Source: Planococcus shixiaomingii
Lineage (GTDB): Bacteria > Bacillota > Bacilli > Bacillales_A > Planococcaceae
DNA length: 64,000 nt
Reading direction: 5' to 3'
Assembly: GCF_030413615.1 (NCBI RefSeq)
Contig: NZ_CP129236.1
Span: 1,224,001-1,288,000 of the forward strand
Below the pieces are notes generated by a model that worked only from the letters and a program-made list of their open reading frames with translations, ran no database searches and was not told where the DNA came from. Below, piece by piece: positions 63,797 through 64,000 of the stretch (positions are counted from its first letter, which is position 1; every line of letters starts with the position of its first letter). A program made the translations under genes and the position numbers.

Positions 63797-64000
63797 ATGG
63801 AACAGCAAAAAACATTGATCAAAGGCGGCAGTTTCTTAATCGAAGAGGCGGATCTTTCACGCGTTTTCACACCGGAAGACTTTACAGATGAGCACAAAAT
63901 GATCGCTAAAACGACCGAGGAATATGTAGAAAACGAAGTAATGCCGGTTGTCGAAAACTTGGAAAACCATGAATTTGAACATTCCGTTCGTTTGTTGAAA
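63797..64000 (+). CDS. fadE: acyl-CoA dehydrogenase FadE, N-terminal part (3' end outside window)
   Basis: The open frame starts at the ATG at 63797 after AGGAGG and runs to the window edge (68 codons). It begins MEQQKTLIKGGSFLIEEAD and continues VFTPEDFTDEHKMIAKTTEEYVENEV, the start typical of Bacillus FadE. FadE makes the first, FAD-dependent double bond of beta-oxidation. Position after fadN-fadA confirms it. Confidence 0.9.
   Translation, partial: MEQQKTLIKGGSFLIEEADLSRVFTPEDFTDEHKMIAKTTEEYVENEVMPVVENLENHEFEHSVRLLK

Noticed and set aside
63624..63815. 63-codon antisense frame before fadE
   Set aside because: It coincides with repeat family 1 copy C and overlaps the fadE ribosome site.

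Overview
The window reads as a chromosomal segment of a Gram-positive, low-to-mid GC member of the Bacillales, most likely family Planococcaceae (Planococcus/Planomicrobium-like). This is an inference from gene order and protein resemblance. The left half follows the Bacillus subtilis order almost gene for gene: hisZGDBHAF-hisI, yvcD, trxB, yvcI, rapZ(yvcJ), yvcK, whiA, crh, clpP, tRNA-Arg, cggR-gapA-pgk-tpiA-gpmI-eno, secG, est, rnr, smpB, ssrA. The right part carries a C30 (staphyloxanthin-type) carotenoid gene set, which fits a pigmented Planococcus.

Layout. 1-8134: histidine operon (hisZ cut by the window edge), a TPR protein and thioredoxin reductase. 8135-8750: a gene-free stretch with a terminator and an exact 21-bp-period tandem array. 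8751-12395: Nudix hydrolase, RapZ, YvcK, WhiA and Crh. 12396-12889: two structured intergenic repeats that recur elsewhere in the window. 12890-15490: clpP with a CtsR operator, tRNA-Arg(CCG), LemA, a TPM protein and a glutaredoxin-like protein. 15541-22735: a CggR operator and the complete lower-glycolysis operon. 22831-27524: secG, est, rnr, smpB and tmRNA.

27525 to about 42150 looks like accessory DNA stacked at the 3' end of the tmRNA gene. The segment 'tmRNA T-arm/acceptor, then one particular terminator, then TTTTTGATGTAAT' occurs three times (27502, 34393 and a very decayed copy at 42084). The copies delimit two modules. The AT-rich module 1 holds a PQQ-type sugar dehydrogenase lipoprotein, a broken gene, hypotheticals, a diiron acyl-ACP desaturase and a ureohydrolase. 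Module 2 holds an NhaC antiporter, an esterase and crtP-crtN-crtQ. No integrase is visible.

42274-59628: a blue-light LOV-STAS receptor next to the carotenoid genes, a CHRD surface protein divergent from a class D sortase that probably anchors it, stress, efflux and small-molecule enzymes, a betaine transporter, a YpcP-type 5'-3' exonuclease, a C39-like protein, a lone STAS protein and a thioredoxin. 59799 to the end: the FadR-controlled fadN-fadA-fadE beta-oxidation operon, with fadE cut by the edge.

No defence island, CRISPR array, transposase or phage was found. The least explained items are the serial ssrA modules, two families of structured intergenic repeats (one with compensatory base changes between copies), the 21-bp array, and the sortase/CHRD pair.
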